Shown here one piece after another: positions 45,385 through 53,869 of a stretch of 64,000 nt of DNA. Below the pieces are notes generated by a model. It made no database searches. It was given only the letters and a program-made list of their open reading frames with translations, and was not told the DNA's origin. Each line of letters begins with the position of its first letter. Positions within the stretch are counted from its first letter, which is position 1. Source of the stretch: Mucilaginibacter sp. JRF (lineage in GTDB: Bacteria > Bacteroidota > Bacteroidia > Sphingobacteriales > Sphingobacteriaceae); NCBI RefSeq assembly GCF_015223065.1, contig NZ_JADFBY010000001.1, forward strand, positions 62,001-126,000. Direction: 5' to 3'. The position numbers were made by a program, and so were the translations under genes.

Positions 45385-46716
45385 ATGCCGAATAAACTAC
45401 CTGATTTAATCAAAAAATTGATCGGCGAGCCTGCGGAGTTCATTCTGGAGCAGCGTATTTTTCATACCGTGTGTGTGGTAACCATGTTCGCGCTGTTTCT
45501 TAACGTCATCTTCAACTTTTTGCTGGATATGCCATACCTGGCCGTTTTTATGATGGTTAGCATCGTGCTGGTGTGGGTAGCATATTATTTGTCGAGGTTC
45601 AGCAGGCATTTTGGTGTCAGCATAGTGATGTACAATATTTTGAGTAATTGTCTGCTCATATTTAACTACTTCAATAATTCGGGCAGCCAGGGGCCAACGG
45701 TGCTTATATTTTTGCTGGCCTGCTTTATCAATATATCGGTAGTGCCCAAAAAACAATACTGGTTTTGGATAAGCCTCAATATACTGATAGTACTCACCCT
45801 AACCGGTATTGAGTATTTTGATGAAGATGCCATACCAATAACCTATCCCGACAGGGAAAGCCGGTATATCGATCTGATGTACTCGTACCTGGTAGTGGCG
45901 GTTATTACCTCCATTGTTACCACTTACATACGGCGGAGTTATTACTTTGAGCGTTTACAGGTTGAACATAAGGCCGAGGAGCTGGAGCAATCAAACGTTA
46001 CCAAGAACAAGCTTTACGCTATACTGGCGCACGATCTGAGGGCGCCGTTGAGTTCTATCCAAAACTACCTGGAGATACTGTCGCAATTTAAGCTGGAGGA
46101 GGATGAGCGCATGTCCATCAAAAAGGAATTGCTCAACGCCACGCAGAATACGCAGAAGATGCTGTCTAACTTACTGACCTGGACAAAATCGCAAATGGAA
46201 GGCGTGAACGTTAACTTAGCTACCATACAACTGACCGACGTTTTGCAAACCACCCTGCAAATACAAAAGAATGAGGCGCAGCGTAAAGGTATAACCCTGA
46301 TCAATAACCTGGAAGATATAGCCCCCGTGGTAGCCGACCCGGATATGTTGCAGCTTATTGTGCGCAACCTTATTAACAACGCCATCAAATTCAGTAATTC
46401 GGGCGATACTATCGAGATTAATTCAGCTTATGATGAGCAGGAGTGCTGCATCAGCATTATTGATACCGGCATAGGTATTCCGCCCGATCAGCAAACCGAA
46501 ATGTTCTCGCTAAAGGCACGCTCAACCTACGGCACACGTAACGAAAAGGGGGTAGGCCTTGGCTTGCTGCTGTGCAAGGAATTTACCGAGCTACAGGGCG
46601 GCAAAATATGGTTTTCGAGTGAGCCGGGCAAAGGTACTACCTTTTGCCTCGGCCTTAAAATACATACCGGCGACAGCTTTGTAAAAAACGAGCTTGAAGC
46701 CGCTACCCTCAGCTAA
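45385..46716 (+). CDS. Orphan membrane sensor histidine kinase
   Basis: A 443-residue kinase. About six N-terminal membrane helices (residues 25-185) have no large periplasmic domain, so it probably senses within the membrane. A coiled-coil linker (EHKAEELEQSNVTKNKL) leads to the HisKA domain with LAHDLRAPLSSIQNYLEIL (phospho-His near residue 214). The ATPase has the N box NLINNAIKFSNSG, G1 DTGIGIPPDQ and G2 GVGLGLLLCKEF. No response regulator is adjacent; the partner must be encoded elsewhere. Confidence 0.92.
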   Translation: MPNKLPDLIKKLIGEPAEFILEQRIFHTVCVVTMFALFLNVIFNFLLDMPYLAVFMMVSIVLVWVAYYLSRFSRHFGVSIVMYNILSNCLLIFNYFNNSGSQGPTVLIFLLACFINISVVPKKQYWFWISLNILIVLTLTGIEYFDEDAIPITYPDRESRYIDLMYSYLVVAVITSIVTTYIRRSYYFERLQVEHKAEELEQSNVTKNKLYAILAHDLRAPLSSIQNYLEILSQFKLEEDERMSIKKELLNATQNTQKMLSNLLTWTKSQMEGVNVNLATIQLTDVLQTTLQIQKNEAQRKGITLINNLEDIAPVVADPDMLQLIVRNLINNAIKFSNSGDTIEINSAYDEQECCISIIDTGIGIPPDQQTEMFSLKARSTYGTRNEKGVGLGLLLCKEFTELQGGKIWFSSEPGKGTTFCLGLKIHTGDSFVKNELEAATLS

Positions 46717-46720
46717 ACCG

Positions 46721-47674
46721 CTATTTCAAAATGGCCTTGGTTGCGCCATAACCAAATTTCTCTTTACGGGCATCCATAAAGGTTTGTACCTTGTTATTGC
46801 GGCCTAATGCCTTATGCAACTCGTGGCGCAATATGCCGTTGCCCGCGCCGTGAATAAAAACTATCTCGGGCAGTTGGTGTACAATGGCGGCATCAAGCTT
46901 TTTGTTGAAATGATCTAACTGTATCTTCAATATTTCGGCGCTGCCTAAAAAGTGGTGATCATCGCGCAGCTTTTCAATATGCAGGTCAACCTCGGTGGCG
47001 GGTTTGCCAACAACCTCAGTTTTTTCTTCGGCAGATTTAAAAAAGCTTTCCTTTAGTTTGTTGGCATCAATTACCAGTTCATCCTCATCCAGCCTGAACA
47101 TCCAGCCTTGCTCACCGGTTACAGGCAGCTTTTGTTTGGCTCCGGCAAAATCCTTCGCCTTAAATTTTTCAGTGTATACAAACGGGGCAGGGGGCTGCAC
47201 GTTTTGCGTGGTATGGTAAATAATGCTGAAACTCAGCTTAGGCCAAACCTGTAAGTCGGCTAATTGAGCCGAATATACCAGTACGCTTGATTTGGGTTGG
47301 ATGATACCCGCGTACTCGCCCCTGAATTTTTTATCCTGCTCGCCATAAACCGATACCAGCAGTTGAAACGATGTAGTATTGATCAAATGAAAATGCGCTA
47401 CCGAACTGGCACGTGAATCGGGCACGGCGGCAAGGTAAATACCCCGGCTAATGAATTCACCGGCAGGTATCAAAACAGGCGCGGCCGCTTTCGGAATGTC
47501 CTTATCGTCAGTGTCCATATGTCCGTATACTGATGTTACCTTGCTGGCTAAAACCGGTATCTCAAAACCATCCTCGCCGGTAACGCCGATCATCTGCTCA
47601 TCAATAATACGGGTAACATAGCCTTCCAGCTTCTCATCAATAAACCTTACAAAATCGCCTAACTTGTGCTTCAT
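46721..47674 (-). CDS. DUF2027 protein with C-terminal Smr domain
   Basis: A 317-residue protein of a family typical of Bacteroidota. The N-terminal segment LGDFVRFIDEKLEGYVTRII and GEDGFEIPVLASKVT match DUF2027. The C-terminal EVDLHIEKL and FIHGAGNGILRHELHKAL are the Smr domain also found at the end of MutS2, a nuclease or nucleic-acid-binding fold. There is no MutS ATPase. Its role is unproven; nucleic-acid binding is likely. It is convergent with the kinase gene. Confidence 0.82.
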   Translation of the reverse strand: MKHKLGDFVRFIDEKLEGYVTRIIDEQMIGVTGEDGFEIPVLASKVTSVYGHMDTDDKDIPKAAAPVLIPAGEFISRGIYLAAVPDSRASSVAHFHLINTTSFQLLVSVYGEQDKKFRGEYAGIIQPKSSVLVYSAQLADLQVWPKLSFSIIYHTTQNVQPPAPFVYTEKFKAKDFAGAKQKLPVTGEQGWMFRLDEDELVIDANKLKESFFKSAEEKTEVVGKPATEVDLHIEKLRDDHHFLGSAEILKIQLDHFNKKLDAAIVHQLPEIVFIHGAGNGILRHELHKALGRNNKVQTFMDARKEKFGYGATKAILK

Positions 47675-47890
47675 GCCGCAAAGTTAAGGCAATAGCAGCC
47701 AATAAGTAACATGGTGAGGTAATTTACTATGTATATTTAATCTGCTGTTTTTTACAGAGATTATATTACCTTAACTAAAAATATAAAAGCTGTTTTTGTT
47801 GTTGCACCATCATTTTTTTGCGGTTTTTAAATACAATTTGGCCGTTGGTGTGTTAAGTTCAATATTAAACTATTTGAAAAAAAAACAATC

Positions 47891-48388
47891 ATGCTCGCTA
47901 CTCAACCTAATATGGCCCAATTCAACAAACTGTTTTTGCATAACCTTAACAGATTGTATTTTGGTAAAACTTATCTTGCCGGTAAAATAAAAGACCTTGT
48001 TGAACTGGCCTCCTTTAACTCACTTAAGTTAGCGCTGGAAGAATTTGCCGACGACCTGAAAAAGCAAACGGACAGGATGGAGTTGATATACACCATCATC
48101 AACGAAAAACCATCAGACGCTAATTGCAACCCGATCAAAGCTATTGTTCGCGATAATTTTTGTTTGGATGAAAAGCAGGATATGCCGGTGCTTGTTGACA
48201 GCGACATTATGCTGTACCTGCAAATGCTGGAGCATATTAATATTACCGCCTGCCACATGCTTAAATTACTGGCCGATAAGTTGGAGCATCCCGAAGTAAA
48301 GCAACTGCTTATTGAATGTTTTGACGAGGCTGTTGATAACGATGGCCTGTTCGCGCTGATAGCTAAAGAATACCTTGGGGTTGAATAA
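47891..48388 (+). CDS. DUF892 (YciE-like, ferritin-like) protein
   Basis: A 165-residue helical protein. The start FNKLFLHNLNRLYFGKTYLAGKI and the later ALEEFADDLKKQTDRMELIYTII resemble the DUF892 four-helix bundles (YciE/YciF), some of which bind di-iron centres and are stress-linked. I could not identify a full set of metal-ligand Glu/His residues. The preceding 216 nt hold only an AT-rich leader. The gene stands alone. Confidence 0.7.
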   Translation: MLATQPNMAQFNKLFLHNLNRLYFGKTYLAGKIKDLVELASFNSLKLALEEFADDLKKQTDRMELIYTIINEKPSDANCNPIKAIVRDNFCLDEKQDMPVLVDSDIMLYLQMLEHINITACHMLKLLADKLEHPEVKQLLIECFDEAVDNDGLFALIAKEYLGVE

Positions 48389-48447
48389 TTAAGCATATTA
48401 GCATAGCTTTACAGCAATTACATAAATTAACTTGCTGACCTCACACT

Positions 48448-50319
48448 ATGCTTAAAAAATTACTCATCACTACATTGCTTGGTGCCGCAGTTTACCAAAC
48501 CCAGGCACAAAGCCTTTACATGCCGCGCGATATTAAGGCGGCTTTCGCCAAACAAACCCGCTCGCCTAATGGTAAGCCGGGTAAAAACTACTGGCAAAAC
48601 CGCGGTCGTTACAATATTACCGTAACGGTTGATCCGGCCACGCGCAATGTTAAGGGTACCGAGCAGATCACCTATATTAATAACAGCCCGGACACGTTGC
48701 GTTTGCTTAACCTCAAGTTTATACTGAATACGCACCGCCCGGGGGCAGCCCGCTTTTCATCAACACAACAGGATTACCTTACCGAAGGCATACAGATTGA
48801 TAAGATGCAGGTTAACGGCGATACCCAGAAGTGGAACAACGAGCCATCGGGCACTAACCGTGGTTTAAGGCTTAGCAAACCGCTTATGCCCGGCGATTCA
48901 CTGAAATTGGATATCGACTGGCATTTCCTGGCATCGGTACAAAGCGGCAGGGAGGGGATGCTTAACCCATCAACCATGTTTCTGGCGTATTTTTACCCGC
49001 GTGTAGCCGTATACGATGATTACAATGGTTGGGATACCCTCGAATTTTTAGATGCGCAGGAGTTTTATAACGATTTTAACGACTATACCCTTAACGTAAA
49101 AGCGCCTAAAAACTTTATAGTTTGGGCAACCGGTACGCTGCAAAATGCCAAGCAGGTATTACAGCCTGAGTATTACAAGCGTCTGCAAAAATCATTCACC
49201 AGCGATTCAACCATACACGTTGCCACTGCCGATGATATTGCCAAGAAAAAGGTTACTGCGCAAAACGATCTGAATACCTGGACATGGACAAGCACCAACA
49301 TTAGCGACGTGGCCCTGGCCGTGAGCGATAATTATGTGTGGGATGCCGCCAGTGTGATAGTAGACCCGAAAACAAAGCGCCGCGCCAGTATGCAGGCCGC
49401 CTTTGCCGATTCGGCTGCCGATTTTCATAAGGTAGTGCAGTTTGGCAGGCACAGCCTGGGTTGGTTATCGCAAAACTGGCCGGGTGTACCTTATCCGTTC
49501 CCTAAAATGACATCAGTAATGGGCTTTGCCGATATGGAGTACCCCATGATGTGTAATGATAGCCATACCGAGAGCTTTGACTTTACACAATTTGTACAGG
49601 ATCATGAGATAGCGCACACCTGGATGCCGTTTTACATGGGTATAAACGAAAGCCGTTATGCCTTTATGGATGAGGGCTGGGCAACCACCTTTGAATTGCT
49701 GATAGGCACTGCCGAGTTTGGCAAGCAAAAAGCCGAAAGCCTGTTCAAGCAATTCCGTGTAGCGGGTTGGATCAATAGTAAATCAACCGTTCAGGATCTG
49801 CCGATCATTACCCCATCAAGCGAGTTGCGTGGCGGTTACGGTAACAATGCCTACGGCAAACCGGCCTTAAGTCACTTAGCGTTGAAGGATATGCTGGGCG
49901 ATGAATTGTTTAAAAAAGCGCTGCATGGCTATATGGATCGCTGGAATGGTAAACACCCTATTCCGTGGGATTATTTTAACTCGATGAGCAATGTATCAGG
50001 TCAGGATCTGAACTGGTTTTTCAATAACTGGTATTTTACTAATTACTACATTGACCTGGCCGTACAAGGCGTTAACAAGGCCGATGGAGGTTACAGTGTA
50101 GCCGTACAAAACGTAGGCGGCTTTGTAGTTCCGTTTGATGTTAAGGTTACTTATGCTGATGGCAGTACTGAAAGCGTACACCAAACCGCCGCTGTTTGGA
50201 AAGCTGATCAAAAGCAGACATCTATCGCCATAAAAACTACCAAAACCATACAAAGCGTAACGCTTGATGGAGGCATATTTATGGATGCTACCGTAAAGGA
50301 TAATACTTTTAAATTATAA
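48448..50319 (+). CDS. Secreted M1-family metallopeptidase
   Basis: A 623-residue aminopeptidase-like protein with an N-terminal signal peptide (LLITTLLGAAVYQTQA, cleavage near residue 20). The N-terminal beta domain is followed by the gluzincin motif HEIAHTW (about residue 388) and the third zinc ligand Glu in FMDEGWATTFELL. The PMMCNDSH segment stands where the exopeptidase GxMEN motif is usually found, so its specificity may be atypical. It is probably periplasmic or secreted and acts on peptides. It is monocistronic, with a terminator. Confidence 0.9.
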   Translation: MLKKLLITTLLGAAVYQTQAQSLYMPRDIKAAFAKQTRSPNGKPGKNYWQNRGRYNITVTVDPATRNVKGTEQITYINNSPDTLRLLNLKFILNTHRPGAARFSSTQQDYLTEGIQIDKMQVNGDTQKWNNEPSGTNRGLRLSKPLMPGDSLKLDIDWHFLASVQSGREGMLNPSTMFLAYFYPRVAVYDDYNGWDTLEFLDAQEFYNDFNDYTLNVKAPKNFIVWATGTLQNAKQVLQPEYYKRLQKSFTSDSTIHVATADDIAKKKVTAQNDLNTWTWTSTNISDVALAVSDNYVWDAASVIVDPKTKRRASMQAAFADSAADFHKVVQFGRHSLGWLSQNWPGVPYPFPKMTSVMGFADMEYPMMCNDSHTESFDFTQFVQDHEIAHTWMPFYMGINESRYAFMDEGWATTFELLIGTAEFGKQKAESLFKQFRVAGWINSKSTVQDLPIITPSSELRGGYGNNAYGKPALSHLALKDMLGDELFKKALHGYMDRWNGKHPIPWDYFNSMSNVSGQDLNWFFNNWYFTNYYIDLAVQGVNKADGGYSVAVQNVGGFVVPFDVKVTYADGSTESVHQTAAVWKADQKQTSIAIKTTKTIQSVTLDGGIFMDATVKDNTFKL

Positions 50320-50340
50320 TAGCATCAGCCCTGAAAAAGA

Positions 50341-50375
50341 AAAACCCCGGCCATCAAATGGTCGGGGTTTTTCTT
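50341..50375. terminator. Intrinsic terminator of the M1 peptidase gene
   Basis: The stem CCCCGGCCAT / ATGGTCGGGG (one mismatch, 3-nt loop) is followed by TTTTTCTTTTT rightward and lies 22 nt past the stop. The leftward YtxH gene ends 16 nt further on and may share it. Confidence 0.85.
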
Positions 50376-50390
50376 TTTATATGGTTAACT

Positions 50391-50756
50391 TTATGAGTTC
50401 TGAACTGCGTTGTTCCAGTTGTTGGCTGTGTCTTTTACAGCGCCTTTGGCTTCGCCTACATATTCGCTGCCTTTAGCTTTGGCGGTATCAACCAGGGTAT
50501 CGGTATAGTCGGATACGTTTTCGCTAGCATGCTGAAATTTAGCTTTAGCTTTATCAACAACACTGTTGCTGTAATCTTTAACGGTTGAAGCCGCTTTGTT
50601 TGCTTTCTCTTTAGTGGCATCAAGCAGGTCGCCAAAATAATCGGCAATATCTTCGCGGGTTGCTTTACCACTATCCGGTGCCAGCAGTAAGGCTGCTGCC
50701 GCACCTGCCGCCGCGCCAATTAATAACGCGGCAAGTAATTTTGATTGATCTTTCAT
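50391..50756 (-). CDS. YtxH-domain protein
   Basis: A 121-residue protein with an N-terminal glycine/alanine-rich hydrophobic helix (LLAALLIGAAAGAAAALLLAPDSGKATRE), the hallmark of YtxH proteins. An extended helical tail of Ala/Lys/Asp repeats follows (KEKANKAASTVKDYSNSVVDKAKAKF), resembling LEA-like or apolipoprotein-like repeats. The family is stress-associated in Firmicutes; the function is not established. Confidence 0.85.
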   Translation of the reverse strand: MKDQSKLLAALLIGAAAGAAAALLLAPDSGKATREDIADYFGDLLDATKEKANKAASTVKDYSNSVVDKAKAKFQHASENVSDYTDTLVDTAKAKGSEYVGEAKGAVKDTANNWNNAVQNS

Positions 50757-50900
50757 GTCTTTCTTTTTTATAGATGATTCTAAGTTTTAACAAAATAGGA
50801 TAGCCCTGGTTTAGATTATTTTATAAAAAGTTAGATGCACAATTGTTAAACGTTATTTTTATAGGTGTATTGTAACTGAAGGATCTATATCGACCAAGCA

Positions 50901-51431
50901 ATGAAATTATACCTTATCAGCACCTGTTTATTGCTAATATGTTTTACAAGTCATACGCAAAAGCTAAAAGTTGAAAAGCGTGTTACCGATTACTCAGTTT
51001 ATGTAATAGGTGATGGGTTTGAGGGCGTGATATTTGATGGAACATTCAAATCAGGTTCGAAATTTAACAATTTTACGCGGTTTACTCCGAAGGGAAAAGA
51101 TGTGTTATCAGCTGAAAACATATTGAAGAATTTTATATATGACAAAAAGAAACTGAACAACAGCGATGATCAGTTTATACGTAATAACTTACAAAAGTAT
51201 TTACGTCAGTACACAGGATACATCAATGAAAAAGGTGAAAAGGTAATTCATATTAATGCTTTATGGAAGGAGAGTGTGTTGTATTTTGAACAACCAATTG
51301 CAGGGTATAAAACAATAAAGTGGACCGAGGCTTATAGTTATGTAAATGATGGTGGACACCATTATTGGCAAGTGAAAGTTAATTTAAGCACTGGGGAAGT
51401 ATTTAATTATTGGGTAAACGGTATTGGTTAA
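50901..51431 (+). CDS. Secreted hypothetical protein
   Basis: A 176-residue protein with a signal peptide (LYLISTCLLLICFTSHTQ). The mature part is rich in Lys, Asn, Tyr and aromatic residues and ends in YHYWQVKVNLSTGEVFNYWVNGIG-like beta strands; no family was recognised. Codon use is noticeably more AT-rich than that of the flanking M1 peptidase and trxB genes, hinting at later acquisition. No partner gene is adjacent. Confidence 0.75.
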   Translation: MKLYLISTCLLLICFTSHTQKLKVEKRVTDYSVYVIGDGFEGVIFDGTFKSGSKFNNFTRFTPKGKDVLSAENILKNFIYDKKKLNNSDDQFIRNNLQKYLRQYTGYINEKGEKVIHINALWKESVLYFEQPIAGYKTIKWTEAYSYVNDGGHHYWQVKVNLSTGEVFNYWVNGIG

Positions 51432-51468
51432 CCCCATTAGCTAATTGCACTGCGTTGACCATACCATA

Positions 51469-51499
51469 TTGACCCTGTCAGCCTTTAATTGTACATTTG
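51469..51499 (+). promoter_or_regulatory. Bacteroidota-type promoter for trxB
   Basis: TTG (51469-51471), a 20-nt spacer and TACATTTG (51492-51499) fit the TTTG / TAnnTTTG consensus. A start near 51506 leaves about 16 nt before the trxB ATG. Confidence 0.6.
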
Positions 51500-51521
51500 T
51501 ATATTAATTCAATATAGATTG

Positions 51522-52478
51522 ATGTCTGAAGAACTTGAACACGTAAAGTGCCTTATTATAGGCTCTGGTCCGGCGGGTTATACTGCCGCAATATATGCCG
51601 CCCGTGCCGATCTGAAACCTGTTTTATACACAGGTATGCTTGCCGGCGGCCAGCTTACCCAAACTACCGAGGTTGAGAACTATCCCGGTTATCCCGAAGG
51701 TATATTAGGCCCTGAAATGATGCAGAACTTTGAAAAGCAAGCATCACGCCTGGGTACCGATATTCGCTTTGGTTACGTAAGCTCAGTTGATTTTGCAAGC
51801 CTGCCGCACAAGGTGGTTGTTGACGAAAGCAAGACCATCCTGGCCGATACGGTGATCATTTCAACCGGTGCTTCGGCAAAATGGCTGGGTTTGGAGTCTG
51901 AGCAAAAATATAATGGCTTTGGCGTATCGGCATGTGCCGTGTGCGACGGTTTTTTTTTCCGCGGACAGGATGTGGCCATAGTAGGCGCCGGTGATACCGC
52001 TGCCGAAGAAGCTACCTACCTGGCCAAGCTTTGCCGCAAGGTATACATGATCGTTCGTCGCGATGAGTTCCGTGCCTCAAAGGCTATGGTTCACCGCGTA
52101 TTGAACACGCCTAACATTGAGGTATTATACAATACCGAAACCAAAGAGATAATGGGCGATGGCCAAGTGGTTAACTCGGTTAAGGTAATCAACAACCAAA
52201 CCAATGAGGAAACTAACCTTGATGTTTCAGGCTTCTTTGTAGCCATTGGTCACCACCCGAATACCGAGATATTCCGTGGTTGGATCAATATGGACGAAAC
52301 AGGCTACATCATCACCAAACCCGATTCATCTGAAACCAATATTGAAGGTGTATTTGCTTGTGGCGATGCGCAGGATCATATTTACCGCCAGGCTATCACG
52401 GCGGCAGGTTCGGGCTGTATGGCAGCTATTGATGCCGAGCGTTACCTGGCCGCTAAAGAGCACGTTGTTACAGCGTAA
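51522..52478 (+). CDS. trxB: Thioredoxin-disulfide reductase
   Basis: NADPH-dependent flavoenzyme that reduces thioredoxin. From ATG at 51522 the 318 residues begin SEELEHVKCLIIGSGPAGYTAAIYAARADL (FAD site). The redox-active pair is CAVCDG (about residues 136-141), the NADPH site VAIVGAGDTAAEEATYLA, and the late FAD segment GVFACGDAQD. The in-frame TTG at 51489 would place the start inside the promoter and is rejected. Confidence 0.96.
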   Translation: MSEELEHVKCLIIGSGPAGYTAAIYAARADLKPVLYTGMLAGGQLTQTTEVENYPGYPEGILGPEMMQNFEKQASRLGTDIRFGYVSSVDFASLPHKVVVDESKTILADTVIISTGASAKWLGLESEQKYNGFGVSACAVCDGFFFRGQDVAIVGAGDTAAEEATYLAKLCRKVYMIVRRDEFRASKAMVHRVLNTPNIEVLYNTETKEIMGDGQVVNSVKVINNQTNEETNLDVSGFFVAIGHHPNTEIFRGWINMDETGYIITKPDSSETNIEGVFACGDAQDHIYRQAITAAGSGCMAAIDAERYLAAKEHVVTA

Positions 52479-52534
52479 TTATCATCTTATAAAAATATAA
52501 ATGCCCTGCTTGAAAAACAGTGGGTCATCACAAA

Positions 52535-52568
52535 AAATCCCTCAGCAGCTAATGCTTGAGGGATTTTT
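52535..52568 (+). terminator. Intrinsic terminator of trxB
   Basis: The stem AAATCCCTCA / TGAGGGATTT, with a further GCA / TGC inside, is followed by TTTTTGTTT and lies about 57 nt past the trxB stop. Confidence 0.85.
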
Positions 52569-52625
52569 GTTTATCAGGAAATATATTGGTGATTTTAAAT
52601 TCCTGTATTATCCTGTTAGGTATAT

Positions 52626-52979
52626 CTATCTCATAGGCACACTCATATCAGACAATAAAAGGTTGTATCTTTCAAGCAGATCAATGTATTTATCCTTCCA
52701 TTCGGTAGTTTGATTATTGGCAACAAGGCTATTAGAATGCCTTACTTTATCATTGCTGAAATCTTCACTTGTAAAGTACTGAGGAAATTCAGCTGAAAAA
52801 TCATGGTTGATTGTAAGGCCGATACGGTACATGATAGCCTTTTTAAGAAATGGCGATTCAAACCAATTGTAGATTGTCCTTCTGTTTACATTTAATTCAT
52901 TAGCAAGGTCGGTAAGGCTGATGCCCCGGCTGCGAACAGCATGTTCCAATAATTCTCCGTGGTGCGATTTATTTGTCAT
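52626..52979 (-). CDS. Helix-turn-helix DNA-binding protein
   Basis: A 117-residue protein with an N-terminal helix-turn-helix (HAVRSRGISLTDLANELNVNRRTIYNWFE, about residues 13-41), of the XRE/Fis-like kind common in Bacteroidota. The rest is unassigned, with a C-terminal amphipathic helix (WKDKYIDLLERYNLLLSDM) that could mediate dimerisation. A perfect 8-bp inverted repeat lies 32-54 nt upstream of its ATG and is a candidate operator. No functional partner is adjacent. Confidence 0.8.
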   Translation of the reverse strand: MTNKSHHGELLEHAVRSRGISLTDLANELNVNRRTIYNWFESPFLKKAIMYRIGLTINHDFSAEFPQYFTSEDFSNDKVRHSNSLVANNQTTEWKDKYIDLLERYNLLLSDMSVPMR

Positions 52980-53010
52980 TTTTATAAATATTCATATTGT
53001 GTTAAAAAAA

Positions 53011-53033
53011 GTGCAAACCTTTTTCGTTTGCAC
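53011..53033. promoter_or_regulatory. Palindrome upstream of the HTH gene (candidate operator)
   Basis: GTGCAAAC-N7-GTTTGCAC, a perfect 8-bp inverted repeat in the promoter region of the leftward HTH gene. The minus strand shows TTTG within the right arm, which could be part of a -33 element. The palindrome is centred about 43 nt upstream of the ATG. Confidence 0.5.
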
Positions 53034-53470
53034 GAATTCGGATCACATTTGAACAACTATAGCACCACAATTTTTAACATCTAATATGAGTTATTAACAA
53101 ATCTTTGGCACCTAAAAAGCTTGAAGTGCCGGATTAATTTATTCGAAATATTAAAAATTGATTTAATTGCAATAGAAAGCAATTTTATAAATAAATAAGA
53201 GCTTATTATCTATAAACGAAATGTTGATAAATCTTATCTGGAATCGTTATAAATTTTATTGTTTGTAGTTTAAGCATTATGATTTTTAGTTATCAATATT
53301 CATTATTAATTAAATAACGCATGTGTATACTTGAATTGTCCTAAATGTGTGCATATGTGTACTTATTGCAGTACATCAAAATTTACTAATTATTATTTTT
53401 CTTGAAACATTAAGGATGTGTTTTGCGTAAAAGGCCGGATTCAAGATTATAGATTCATCTATTTTTTGTT

Positions 53471-53508
53471 ATCCCCGGATAGTGGGTATCCAGGGATTTC
53501 TTTTTTTA
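53471..53508 (+). terminator. Intrinsic terminator without an obvious gene
   Basis: An 11-bp stem ATCCCCGGATA / TATCCAGGGAT (one mismatch, 5-nt loop) is followed by TTCTTTTTTT on the plus strand. Reverse orientation lacks a T-run. The trxB terminator is nearly 1 kb upstream, so this one may end a small RNA. Confidence 0.75.
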
Positions 53509-53674
53509 ATGCCCCTCTGTTATAACTTATGAATTTCGATATCTATTTATCGCTTTCTGTGATATAAAGGCTTTTTTGCTCAAATTTTCTCAATAGTCAA
53601 TAATTTAAAACAGGGTATGGAATACACTGTTCTGAAATCGATTGAGTGAGGTTAGTACTGCTATTCAGATCTAC

Positions 53675-53696
53675 GCCCTGTTATGCAGGGCTGTTT
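53675..53696 (+). terminator. Weak terminator-like hairpin
   Basis: The stem GCCCTG / CAGGGC with a 5-nt loop is followed by TGTTTTAT. An alternative partner for CCCTGTT lies upstream at 53609-53615, so it could be switchable. Confidence 0.4.
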
Positions 53697-53771
53697 TATA
53701 AACGTTGAGGTATATAAAGCTGATTTTAATGCACAGTACCCCCTTGGTTAATAAAATACAGTTTTTTAACT

Positions 53772-53810
53772 AAGGCTTTTAAGCAGCGAGTGCTTGGAGC
53801 CTTTTTTATT
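53772..53810 (+). terminator. Strong terminator 60 nt before the hexosaminidase gene
   Basis: A two-part stem AAGGCT...AAGCA / TGCTT...AGCCTT, with loop GCGAG, is followed by seven T. It would end any transcript coming from the left, or attenuate the GH20 leader if the promoter lies further upstream. Confidence 0.75.
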
Positions 53811-53869
53811 TTAAAAATCTACTATATTCACCACATCATAATTATTTAAACAAGTCGTTTTCAAAATTG

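Larger units (their letters stand above)
53034..53866. other. AT-rich intergenic region with several terminator-like hairpins
   Basis: More than 800 nt without a credible ORF, but with three rightward hairpins (53471, 53675, 53772), although no annotated gene ends here. A segment AACAGGG (53609-53615) can pair with CCCTGTT (53676-53682) and so compete with the second hairpin. Small RNAs or a long attenuated leader for the hexosaminidase gene are the likeliest contents. Confidence 0.45.

Noticed and set aside
52501-52713. A 70-residue frame after trxB
   Set aside because: It overlaps the trxB terminator and the HTH gene on the other strand and has no protein-like features.
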